Of a stretch of 64,000 nt of DNA, positions 49,001 to 58,035 are shown one piece after another. The DNA lies in NCBI RefSeq assembly GCF_000003815.2, contig NC_049997.1, positions 4,125,720-4,189,719 on the forward strand, written 5' to 3'. Positions within the stretch are counted from its first letter, which is position 1. Each line of letters begins with the position of its first letter. Below the pieces are notes generated by a model that saw only the letters and a program-made list of their open reading frames with translations, searched no databases and was not told where the DNA came from. The DNA comes from Branchiostoma floridae (taxonomy: Eukaryota > Chordata > Leptocardii > Amphioxiformes > Branchiostomatidae). Made by a program: the position numbers and the translations under genes.

Positions 49001-51347
49001 ATCTCTATAGTTTATGTTGCAAAAAAAATCTCTGAACTAATTGTGGTTTCTGATTTACTGGTGTTTAAACTGAGTTAGGTGTGAAATGGACCAGGTGTGA
49101 AATGGAGCCAGTTGAGTGTCGCGCAGTGATCCGGTTTTTGTATTTGAAAGGACGCACACCAAAGGAGACTTTGGATGAAATGAAAGAAACTTATGGTGAT
49201 GATGCCCCATCATATGACCTTGTAAAACGCTGGCATCCTGAATTCAAACATGGCCGGAAGTCTGTGGAAACAGCTCCCAGACCTGGTAGTTCCTCTTCTG
49301 CCATTGATGAGGCATCTGTTGGAGGACCAACCTGGGGTGTCCTACAAAAACGGTGTCCAGAGCTACATCAAACGATAGGAGAAATGCATAACTCTGGGTG
49401 GTTCCTATGAAGAGAAAGACTAATAACTGTGCCAAGTTTCATTAATCTCCTGCTATGGGAAATGAGTCAGAGTTATTACTTATTGAATGCCCCTCGTATT
49501 TCAAGACAGTGTACATGCAACTGTGGAAAAGAACAAGGCCAGTGGCACTACCATAAGACAAAAGTCTTTTAACTTTCCTTGTAAGAGATGTATTGTTTTT
49601 GCACTTATACATGCAACCATGAATTCATGATACAAAGTTTGATAGTCTCTATGATTTTATTTTGCATGACTACTGTCCAACAGAATTGTTTAAAAGAAAA
49701 TTTTTTCAGCCAATTAATTACTACCTGATATGTGAATGTTATACGAAATTTTGTGCAGTTTTCCAAAGCCTTTTACTTTATGAAAATTTAAAGTACATGT
49801 GTTAAGCAGATTTGTGTAACTATTATTTAAATGCAGTGCATGTTACATTGTGTTAGCAAGGGCCTGCTTGCAAGCTGAGGGCATTCTTTGGGTACCTATT
49901 TTCTTGTATATGACAATACTCCTCCAATATTGACAGTCCTTTATAATGGATAAAACTGCCTTAGATCCCTGTTTCTATGTGTAGTTGGCTCTGCCACAGC
50001 CTGCTTGACAAAGTGTACCACATCCAGTTTGTTCAATAGCCTATGGTGATTGTAACCATGGTATTTTGAGAGTTAAATACCCTTAGCAGTTATCAATGAC
50101 AGTACTGATTTTTCAGGTTTTCTTAATGAAGTTTTACGATTTTCTGTTGTTGCCACAGGTTTACAGAGACTAGTGGAACTATGCAGAAAGCCAAAGGAGA
50201 GAAACTACAGTGACTCAGTTCTAGTAGCCTGCCTGGTCAGTTTTCTTTGTTTCTTTAAGTATAATCTCCTTTAACTTCTAAACTGTTAATATCTTACATT
50301 GAAGTAACACTTAGCAGGCAAAGATAATTTTAGGTTAAAGTTTTTAAAACCTTAATGGCTCTTAGATTTTACTATATTATTGTAAGTAACCATACCCCCT
50401 TTATTTCTACTGCTGCAGGGGGTTCTTTTTTATTAACCTTTATAGTAGTGATATGTGTTTAACTCCCATACCCCAATTCCTCATTAGTGCTAAGTGCTAA
50501 GCAGAGAAAGCAGCATGTAACATTTTTAAAGTCTTTGGTATGACTCTGACGGGATCGAACTCACGACCTACAGAATGCAAGGCAAACACTCTACCCACTT
50601 GGCCATTGAACCTGAGTCTCTGTTGTCTGGCAACTGCCTTTTGGTGAATGCAGTTGATGCAGCCACTGGCTTGTTCAACATGTTGATGATGTTGTCATAT
50701 TTTCCAGGCCACCCTCCGTAAGCTGGCCAGTGTCTGCTGTACTAATATGTTATTATTTTCCAGGCCACCCTCCGTAAGCTGGCCAGTGTTTGCTGTACTA
50801 ATATGTTATCATTTTCCAGGCCACCCTCCGTAAGCTGGCCAGTGTCTGCTGTACTAATATGTTATTATTTTCCAGGCCACCCTCCGTAAGCTGGCCAGTG
50901 TCTGCTGTACTAATATGTTAATCATTATTTTCTAGGCCACCCTCCGTAAGCTGGCCAGTGTTTGCTGTGCTAATATGTTATCATTTTCCAGGCCACCCTC
51001 CGTAAGCTGGCCAGTGTCTGCTGTACTAATATGTTATTATTTTCCAGGCCACCCTCCGTAAGCTGGCCAGTGTTTGCTGTGCTAATATGTTATCATTTTC
51101 CAGGCCACCCTCCGTAAGCTGGCCAGTGTCTGCTGTGCTAATATGTTATCATTTTCCAGGCCACCCTCCGTAAGCTGGCCAGTGTCTGCTGTACTAATAT
51201 GTTATTATTTTCCAGGCCACCCTCCGTAAGCTGGCCAGTGTCTGTGGCGAGGATGAATTTTCTCAGGAAGATCTCATCCAACTGGTCCAACCAAGACTCA
51301 TCGACTCCTACCTCATCTGTTCTTCACTTCAGGAGAGTTTTGTATAG
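37051..51347 (+). CDS. INSC: Inscuteable spindle-orientation adaptor, complete (543 aa)
   Basis: Known role: links Par3/aPKC cortical polarity to LGN(Pins)-NuMA to orient the mitotic spindle in asymmetric division. Coding exons: 37051-37104, 38791-38840, 39853-40004, 40407-40470, 42399-42575, 43958-44072, 44852-44965, 45776-45901, 46804-46975, 47771-47946, 48605-48827, 50159-50235 and 51216-51347. All have GT/AG ends, compatible phases and total 1632 bp. The LGN-binding helix is at residues 42-65 (IDSVRQWLEDLRWMTETECM...), nearly superimposable on vertebrate VDSVQRWMEDLKLMTECECM. The armadillo-like repeat region spans about 145-535 (EVFLLGSAAIANITFLDSMA; ACERVQQKAAIALARL; QPRLIDSYLICSSLQ). 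The C-terminus is ESFV, the class I PDZ ligand kept in vertebrates. Length fits the family (about 530-580). Start: ATG 37051 (AGGATGG context). The frame stays open back to the acceptor at 36980, so a longer N-terminus is possible. The last-intron acceptor is amplified tenfold, and the introns are dense with MITEs. Confidence 0.95.
37218..37498. mobile_element. MITE with CAGGGTTGGACAAG ends in INSC intron 1
   Basis: CAGGGTTGGACAAGTTTTCT at 37218 pairs with ACTTGTCCAACCGGGTTACC + CTG ending 37498. The interior repeats CACTTGTCC / ACAATTGCCC motifs. hAT-like CAGGG termini; no ORF. Confidence 0.7.
37583..37920. mobile_element. CAGGGTTCTAGC MITE in INSC intron 1
   Basis: Termini CAGGGTTCTAGCTAGTGCAT and ATCCTGGCTAGAACCCTG are inverted. 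The interior has tandem CCACTACGCTAAAAT units and their inverse. Same family as 32947-33739. Confidence 0.8.
40075..40153. repeat. (TG)n microsatellite in INSC intron 3
   Basis: A long GT-alternating tract with TTTGTG and CACGCG interruptions (TTTGTGTGTGTGTGTGTGTG). It starts about 70 bases after the exon 3 donor. It can adopt Z-DNA and is likely length-polymorphic. Confidence 0.9.
41508..41856. mobile_element. CAGGGCTCGAAATAC MITE, copy 3 (inverted), INSC intron 4
   Basis: Left end CAGGGCTCAAAATACGTTTT; right end GGTATTTCGAGCCAGGG (last bases diverged). Interior modules ACCTGCACCGGTGCAGGTAA and GGACCAGTGCAGGTTAGGTG match the other copies. Confidence 0.8.
42717..42865. mobile_element. Dispersed repeat (GGTCCAGAAAAAC family), copy in INSC intron 5
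   Basis: GGTACCAGTATATTGTATAC, CCAGTCCAGAAAAAACAAAG, GGACCCAATGTTGGACTGAT and TATACCGGCAGACGTTCAC parallel 17885-18020. Confidence 0.55.
43607..43850 (+). mobile_element. tRNA-derived SINE (family B), copy 2, INSC intron 5
   Basis: The head TTGGCTAGTGGGTAGAGTGT with B-box-like AAGTTTGATCCCTGG and body CAAAGACTTTAAAAATGGTA / GCTGTAGTGATTGC match the copy at 14523. It ends about 100 bases before exon 6. Confidence 0.75.
44316..44659. mobile_element. CAGGGCTCGAAATAC MITE, copy 4, INSC intron 6
   Basis: Clean termini CAGGGCTCGAAATACCACCT and AAGTATTTCGAGCCCTG. Same orientation as the 12707 copy. Confidence 0.85.
45000..45090. mobile_element. Arm fragment of the 18.9-21.2-kb element
   Basis: TTACCTCCATGAAAAAGTCG, GGTCTCCTGGTGGCAGA and AAGTACTGCAGCAGAGC resemble the outer arms at 20930-21170. 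It lies just after the exon 7 donor of INSC. Confidence 0.5.
45148..45325. mobile_element. Tc1/mariner-type MITE with TA target duplication, INSC intron 7
   Basis: CAGTCAAACCTGTCTATAGC at 45148 is inverted at TTATACAGGTTTGACTG ending 45325. TA flanks both ends (45146-45147 and 45326-45327). The interior repeats GTGGCCACTATAGACAGGTG. A fragment of the same family lies at 60704-60740. Confidence 0.88.
46216..46607. mobile_element. Foldback element with ~30-bp inverted ends, INSC intron 8
   Basis: CCTAGGAAAAAAAATGTTGT + GTTTCCTGTTT at 46216 is inverted at AAACAGGAAAC + ACAATATTTTTTTTCCTAGG ending 46607. Sub-terminal TTAGGGTCGGTAGGTAGGG pairs with CTAGGGTCGGCAGG in direct orientation. The exon 9 acceptor is only about 200 bases downstream. 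A related end (AAGGAAAAAAAAGTTGTGTT) is at 9096. Confidence 0.8.
47013..47276. mobile_element. Foldback element with ~75-bp inverted arms, INSC intron 9
   Basis: TCCTATGCAGGTACATCCAA begins at 47013 and its inverse TTGGATGTCCCTGCATAGGA ends at 47276. Pairing continues inward (CCGCCTGTCTGGATGTACCC with GGGTACATCCAGACAGGCGG; TTCAACCGTCACTC with GAGTGACGGTTGA). In the pre-mRNA this forms a long stem immediately after the exon 9 donor. Confidence 0.85.
48919..49496 (+). mobile_element. Internally deleted mariner transposon with TA duplication
   Basis: Termini CGAGGGGCGTTCAATAAGTA and TACTTATTGAATGCCCCTCG are flanked by TA (48917-48918, 49497-49498), with long inverted ends (ATAACTCTGAC / GTCAGAGTTAT). 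A 109-codon ORF (49081-49410) keeps the N-terminal DNA-binding domain (VECRAVIRFLYLKGRTPKE; YDLVKRW; KSVETAPRPG). It jumps, within one frame, to a C-terminal remnant (LQKRCPELHQTI...GWFL). The DDD catalytic domain is missing, so it is a non-autonomous mariner, but it still encodes a TIR-binding-like peptide. It sits in INSC intron 11. Confidence 0.9.
50462..50615 (-). mobile_element. tRNA-derived SINE (family B), copy 3, inverted
   Basis: The inverse of the 14523 and 43607 copies: GGGATCGAACTCACGACCTA (B-box side), GCAAACACTCTACCCACTTG + GCCATTG (A-box side) and ACATTTTTAAAGTCTTTGGT (body). It lies in the last INSC intron, about 90 bases upstream of the acceptor minisatellite. Confidence 0.75.
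50697..51240 (+). repeat. 56-bp minisatellite of the INSC last-exon 3' splice site (10 copies)
   Basis: The exon-start sequence GCCACCCTCCGTAAGCTGGC occurs at 50708, 50764, 50820, 50876, 50936, 50992, 51048, 51104, 51160 and 51216. Each is preceded by TTTTCCAG (TTTTCTAG at 50936), and from the second on by TGTACTAATATG or TGTGCTAATATG. UACUAAU is close to an ideal branch site, about 18 nt before AG. Spacing is 56 except one 60. Only the 51216 copy continues into the true exon. Since 56 is not divisible by 3, upstream acceptors shift the frame, and any with two or more units downstream meets CCG-TAA. Confidence 0.97.
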
Positions 51348-53560
51348 AAGAGCACTTAGGTCTTAGCCTGGGTACCATCTGGATAATAGTTCGCTCCTAT
51401 GTTCGCTTCTGCTATCCGTCTGGAGACCTGCACATTCAAACTGTTTGGTGCTAGCGTCAGTTAATGAGAGAATTAAGGAATGGGTTCTAGAGCACTCGTT
51501 CGATGACAACAGCCCTCCCGCAAGCAGAAGGAGGGCTTGTGCAGTGTTTGAACACCGGTTTGAATGAGCGCTTGAATCCATTACACGATTTGCTCATATA
51601 TGGGGACCAATCAGCGTCCAAAATCTGGATGATTCCAGACATTAAGATGGTCAGGGTTCCCAGACAGAACAGCAGAGAAGTTGTATATAGTATATAATGA
51701 ACACCAGAGCGAACTACTTTCCGGATCGATGGTACCCAGGCTTTTAACTCTTAGTTCTCACCTCAACGTTTAGAATCCAACAGTGCCTTTGAATGTTTTT
51801 AAAAGCTTTTACCAAAATCCCATTTGGGATGCCTAGCTGTATACAAAATGTGTATGCTACATCGAGCTACAAGGTATTTTTAGAGGCTTTTTAACTACCT
51901 CACTTAACACTCAATTTGTTGCAAATGCATAGTACATGTATTATAGTAAAAAGCATTGAAAATTTGATATTTCTTTCACAAAGTCAATATTCAGAAGTAT
52001 TATTAGTCATCACAGCTTCTCAAAATCATGGTTAAGATTTTTTAATGTCAATTTTTGGATCCTGGGGTTTATGATTCATTGAATCTATTAAGTTATAAGG
52101 GTGGCATCTAAAACACTTATTCTGCTTTTGTAATTAGCTTGTTATTTGAATATTTCCCTCAGTAAAATTTTCTCGAACCAAAAACTTACAGCCTTTTAAT
52201 TTTCATTACATTATAAATTGTTTTTATATTTGTTATGTGGAATTTGAGACCAAATCACAATTGATAAAGTTATGTTGTCAACTAGAGTTCTTAAGAGAAT
52301 GATTGTACAAACCCTCCCCGTGCATAAAAACACACAATTCTATGTACTGTCAGCTCTAATTATGTTCCAAAAACCTTTTTTACACACCTGATGAACATGT
52401 ATGTCTGCTTATCATAATTATAATTATAAGTATATTTTGACACCTTCTTTACTAACTCTGATGCATTGTCAGCTACAAATTATGATATCTCAGATTAGAA
52501 ACCCATATTGTTGGTAGCTTCAATCTACTTCAAACTATATCTAATTGGTGTTGTTAAAAGATATAATATTGTCAGTATCCTTCAACATTTATAATTTGAT
52601 GACTATGGACTCCAACAAGTTGATATGCCCTGTTTTAAGTGTAGTATCTTCTTGATGATACTGTCTGCCATTCATTTGGTTATTTTAGTACTTGAGAAGT
52701 ACAGATATTTATGTATATTAAACTATAGCTGATACTTATAGTATTTTAGTAGTTTTTTAGTATATTTAGTGACAAGTGTGGTTTTAGCAGTGGAAAGACA
52801 GATTATATTTTGTATTATTTTGCTTTTTTTGTTGCTATTTTCTGTCGGCTCTTCTATGTTATACAGGTTTTGAATTATAGATCATTATTAATGTTATTTA
52901 TGCTGACAGTTCATTTTCTGTTGCTTTTCTGTAGATATTATATCAAAATTTACTTGACTTTAAGTGGTTTATCTTTTTATGTTGATATTTGTATTATCAT
53001 TTGAAATATGATAGTTTGCATACTATTATTTCCCTGAGCTTGTGTTATTATTTCTACGCTAATCTTTATATAAAGAGAGTATACAGTATCAGCATTGGTG
53101 TGCAAAGTTGCAGTCAAGCTAATATATGTCATCCTCATTCTGACTCATTTGACTGTCATTAATTGCATTTTATTCAATCTGTGGACAGATATGGAGTAAG
53201 AAATTTCTACCAAGTACCTCTTTTTTGATGTAGATGCAACAAAACAATTAAGAAATTAGTGAATGCTTGTGAATCAATGTTTCAAGTAATTGTTTAGTAA
53301 TCTAAGAGTAACCTTGGAGACTCAATCTTGTATTGTTTTGAAATTTGTAATGATTATTATTTTTGTAGCAACAATATTACAAGATTCTGTATGGCAGATC
53401 CTACATGAATTTTTGTAACTGGTTAATGCATTTTCATCTGTTTACCAAAATTAATAAATTAATATCATTCTAAGTGATGGTAGCTTAAAAGTGGAACTGT
53501 CCATATGTTCTGATGTATGAAAAACATTATAGAAATATGTAGTTATGATTAAAAAATAAA
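51348..53560 (+). other. Probable INSC 3' UTR
   Basis: AT-rich, with no coding signal. Candidate polyadenylation signals AATAAA are at 53453-53458 and 53555-53560. The latter is followed by TCTGAAAACCCGTGTGTTTG, a TG-rich downstream element. The UTR boundaries are inference. Confidence 0.45.
51366..51741. mobile_element. MITE in the INSC 3' UTR (GCCTGGGTACCATC ends)
   Basis: GCCTGGGTACCATCTGGATA at 51366 is inverted at GGATCGATGGTACCCAGGC ending 51741, with inner TAGTTCGCTC / GAGCGAACTA also pairing. It begins 18 bases after the INSC stop codon. No transposase. Confidence 0.85.
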
Positions 53561-54299
53561 TCTGAAAACCCGTGTGTTTGACGTGTGGGCTTGCCTTGGT
53601 ATGCAATTTTATTATCATATCATAATGTGTTTAAGGAACATATTGTTATGATTTAATTTTTTGGATAAATGTACACACATAGGATGGCAAACTCAAGTGA
53701 CAATATTTTATTTTAAAGGCACAATGTGAAATTGCCTACACGTGGACTTGTTCTCTTGGTTTGGAACAAGAGGTGTCTGAATATGCATTGTACTCTTACG
53801 TTGTTCTATTACGTTGCTACAAAATTGTCTGAAAATAATAATTTGAGGAAACGTCTTTGGTAAATGGGAAAGTTGTGAAATTTATTACAGGCATCGCCTA
53901 TGTATGGATGGAAATTGGTAATTTTCCCCTTAATTGCTCTTTATTATCCTAATTAAGGTGGTCTGAACATACAAACTACATATTCCATTGATCACATGTT
54001 GTGCAATTGCAAATTTACTACCAGATATTTTATTTTCGCAAGGACAACAAATTAAATTTTGCTGTAGAAAAAATTGTGTAATTGGCTGCATTTTGAATTA
54101 TTTAGATTCTGTAACATTTAGCTGAAAAAGTTCCTATATATACCCCACATATTACATGCATAAGTGGACAAGCCAAATTCTAGTTACCATAGCCCTTTTT
54201 CAGAAAAGTCTACGTTAAGTTTTATTGTGCTTATTGTACCAAATACTCCTCAAGGTTTTCTCTCTTGTCTTGCATCTTTTACTTAAGCGCAGATTATTT
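53561..54299. other. Gene-free AT-rich stretch
   Basis: Nothing recognisable on either strand. Confidence 0.5.
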
Positions 54300-55330
54300 T
54301 TAGTGAAAGTAGTTATTCAAGACACGCATTTCAAGCAGAATGGTTCGCAGCATTTTAAGTCGACTCCTAGTGTCTTTTAACACAAAAAGGAAAAAAGACA
54401 TAATAGTTAGATTTCATTCCAAGTGAAATCATTTATTCACGACATCAGTATTTAAAGCACATCAATTTCAGTTGACATTTAGTTTTTCTAACACTAAAAT
54501 GACCGCGACAAACTAAAATATCATGGCTAATTTTCTCAAGCAAACTGAACATTTGCCTTTAATCTTACAAACAGGCGATCCTGAAATCAGGCAGCTCTTT
54601 TTGCATTTCAACTGGCCGAAACATTCATCACAAAGAAACTACTTAAACGGAATCCCACCCATGCAGTACCAGAGGACTTTGTCAAAAACTTTTTAAGAAC
54701 ATCTTCTCTCTGGTCTAGTTAAGTACACTACAAGTGAAAGTAATGATTATTCCACATGACACAATGATTCACAACATTTTCATTTGACATTTGGTTGTTA
54801 TTGTTTCTACCACTAAAATGACAGAGACAATGTAAAATGACATCAAAATTTTTCAAAAACAAACTGAGCCTATAACCTTTAAAACACACGATCATAAAAC
54901 CACACAATCTACAGTGTCCATTTAATATTATGTAGAAATCCCTTCGTGCGCTTAAACTGACCGAAATATTCATCACACAAAAACTATGTTAACGAAATTC
55001 TAACCACCACCCTTGGGCTTTGTCAGAAACTCCTTTAAGAACATCACAGTCTCTTCTCCACAATTGTAAGTAAAAGTAATGATTATTCAAGACGTCTGCA
55101 TCAAAGCACAATGGTTTACTGTATATATTTTTTTTTCTTGTAGATTCTGCTATGCGCTGACACAAAATTGACAGAAAACCTACGAATTCTTGGCTTATTT
55201 TCTAACGCAAACTTACACATTGCCTGTAACCTTTAAAACACACAACTCTGAAATCACAGTCAACAGTGCCAATGCAGTATCAAAAACGTTTTAGCATTTC
55301 AACTGGCCAAAACATTCAAGCTGATCAAAT
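54300..55330. repeat. Degenerate ~340-bp tandem repeat, about three units
   Basis: AAAGTAATGATTATTC recurs at about 54736 and 55073, with a diverged AAAGTAGTTATTCAAGAC near 54305. Within each unit the order ACTAAAATGAC(C/A)G, CAAACTGA, CTTTAAAACACACGATC, AACTG(G/A)CCGAAA and CATTCATCACA is preserved. Strongly diverged between copies. No ORF. Confidence 0.6.
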
Positions 55331-55515
55331 GAGATTTTAGCTTTGTCATAAGAAATAAAAATCCTAGAAGAATAAAAGATTTTCAGGACCCGGATAAGAC
55401 TTCAGGACATCCCAAAGGCCTGAAGAAGACTTGGCTTGGAAAAATAATCCAAGGCACATGTGCAGAATCTAGTTCAAGTAGTGTAGTGTTGGAGACCATA
55501 GACTAGTTTCAAAGT

Positions 55516-55790
55516 CACGAACTCCTCTTTGGACTCACTACGACAAGAAATCTTTTTTTTTTTCATTTACCACAACAAGGACTAATATTTGGATCCACTT
55601 CGACAAGAATTTTTTTTATCAATTCACCACAACAAGAACTAATATTTGGGTCTACTACGACAAGAATTAATCAATTAATCTTTTGATTCGCTACGACAAG
55701 AACTCATCCTTGGATTCACAACGACAAGAACCCATATTGAGATTCACTACGACAAGAACTCATATTGAAATTCACAACGGACAGATTTCA
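55516..55790. repeat. Degenerate ~33-bp satellite (CACTACGACAAGAACTCAT)
   Basis: GACTCACTACGACAAGAA, GATCCACTTCGACAAGAA, GGTCTACTACGACAAGAATT, GATTCGCTACGACAAGAACT, GATTCACAACGACAAGAACC and GATTCACTACGACAAGAACT follow one another with variable spacing. It looks like an old minisatellite decaying by substitutions and indels. Confidence 0.75.
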
Positions 55791-56779
55791 GCAGGGTGGG
55801 CACTAGTGATATTCGTCTGGAATTTCAAAAAAATGACGGTTCTGTAACCGTGATACTTACTCAGTTCAAAATAAATACTCAGGCAACAGTTCAGTAAAAC
55901 TACATTCTATTGGAACTATTGGTCACCAAAATATTTCCAAACTGGGGCCCGGCCGAGATGTTTTAAGAAACGAAAAATCAAAATATATACCTAGAAATAT
56001 ACGCATATCATGCCCATGTATGTTATTTTGACATTTTTGTGTATTTTGATGTCAGTTATATCATTCTTTTCACTCCCGAAAGCTGCCCGGCCGGACCCCG
56101 GTTTGGAAATGTGACCTAAGCCTAACACAGGACGTTCCCCTATTCTAGGATTGCCGATGACAGGGCCCTTCTCTGATGAATTCTTGGAGACTGCATGACG
56201 TTTTATATTGCTTTACTTAGTGATATTTTCTGTGGGTCCGATCTTGTTATAATGACTTGCTGTTCAATACTTTTGATGGACAAGTCGTCATGTTTGGGAC
56301 TTGACGGACACCTTGTCTTCATCTTGTATTCATGTAGGTACAAATTTGTCTGAGAAATTTGATGACAATTTCAGCATTTCAGGCACCACCTACACATAGA
56401 CGGAAATTGTTTTACTGGGTTTCTTTATGCGTCGATTTCATAAAGAGAAGTATGAATATGCATCGAACACTTCACACCAATTAGTTGGGAACACTTGCCA
56501 ACATATAAGGTATTATTTTTACTGCAAAATTACAAGGGAAAGATCTTGATCGTTTGATGAAACATGGGTGGTAAATTGAAAGTTGCGAAAGGCAACTTCT
56601 ATATTCTTGCATGCATGGCAAAGTTTGCCTTTAAATGTCGGAGAAACTAATCATTGGCCAATCATGTTAATAAGAGCTGTACAATTATATTTCATTTGCC
56701 ACATTATGTGTTTTTACCTTAGGAGTTGCCCAATGACACCTGGACGTTCACGGCTTTGGATGATCTTCTTTATTGTAGT

Positions 56780-58035
56780 ATTGTCCACTGGCTGGGTTGT
56801 ACGAAACGTTGGATGTGCTGTCCTTACTCGAGGACTGTCAAATGACTGGGTTGTAAAAAAGGTTGCAATTGGTGTGCTGTCCTTACTCTTGGATTTTCCA
56901 CAGGCTGGGTTGTAGAAGGGGTTGGGTGTGCTGTCCTTACTCTAGGACAGTCAATCGGCTGGGTTGTACACAACGTTGGGCGTGCTGTCCTTATTCTAGG
57001 ACTATCCACGGGCTGGATTGAACAAAACGTTCAGTGTGCTGTCCTTACTCTAGGAGTGTCCGCGGGCTGGGTTGTACAGGGCGTTGGATGCGCTGTCCTA
57101 ACTCTAGGGCTGTCCACGTGCTGGGTTGTACACAACGTTGGGTGTGCTGTCTGTTCTGTCCATGGGCTGGGTTGTACAGAACGGTGGGTTTGCTGTCCTT
57201 ACTCAAGGACTGTCCACAGACTAGATGGTACTGGGCGTTGGGTGTGTTGTCCTAACTCCAGGGCTGTCCATGTGCTGGGTTGTGCACAACGTTGGGTGTG
57301 CTGTCTGTTCTGTCCATGGGCTGGGTTGTACAGAACGGTGGATGTGCTGTCCTCACTTTAGAACTGTCAACGGACTGGGTTGTACAGAACGGTGGGTGTG
57401 CTGTCCTTACTCCAGGGCTGTCAACGGGCTGGGTTGTACAGAACGGCGGGTGTGCTGTCCTTGCTCAAAGACTGTCCACGGGCTGGGTTGTACAGGGCGT
57501 TGGATGTGCTGTCCTAACTCTAGTGCTGCCCACGTGCTGAATTGTACACAACGCGGGTGTGCTGTCTGTTCTGTCCATGGGCTGGGTTGTACAGAACGGT
57601 GGGTGTGTTGTCCTTACTCTAGGACTGTCCACGGGCTGGGTTGTACACAACGTTGGGTGTGCTGTCTTCTGTCCATGGGCTGGGTTGTACAGAACGTTGG
57701 GTTTGCTGTCCTTACACTCGGGCTATCCACTGGCTGGATTGTACAAAACGTTGGGTGTGCTGTCCTTACTCTGGGACTGTTAACTGGCTGGGTTGTATAG
57801 GGCGCTGGGTGTTCTGTCCTTACTCTAGGAATATCAACAGGCTGGGTTGTACAGGGCGTTGGGTGTGCATGTGCTGTCTGTTCTCCGTGGCTATTAATGG
57901 GCTGGGTTACAGGACGTTGGGTGTGCTGTCCGTACTATGAGGCTGTCCACAGGTAGGATTGTACAGAGCGCTGGGTGTGCTGTCCTTACTCAAGGACTGT
58001 CCATGGGCTGGGTTGTAGAAGGCATTGGGTGTGCT
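56780..58035. repeat. 54-bp minisatellite overlapping the 3' coding end of the LRR gene
   Basis: The + unit is CTGTCCACGGGCTGGGTTGT + ACAGAACGTTGGGTGTGCTG + TCCTTACTCTAGGA, 54 bases, with some units shortened to a CTGTCTGTTCTGTCCATGGG variant. There are roughly 22 units with a visible higher-order pattern (the CACGTGCTGGG ... CTGTCTGTTCTG pair recurs at about 57110, 57265 and 57530). On the - strand the unit reads STPNVLYNPARGQ-SKD. The first two and part of the third unit are coding in the LRR gene; most later units carry in-frame TAG (CTA on +). Confidence 0.92.

Noticed and set aside
50708-51215. Tandem duplicated coding exons giving a repeated protein segment
   Set aside because: Each unit has only ~30 exon bases with no real donor, and reading through the array meets stops in the third unit. 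They are splice-site copies, not usable exons.
57225-57800. 191-codon + strand ORF and neighbouring Cys/Trp-rich ORFs
   Set aside because: They are antisense shadows of the 54-bp minisatellite (period divisible by three).
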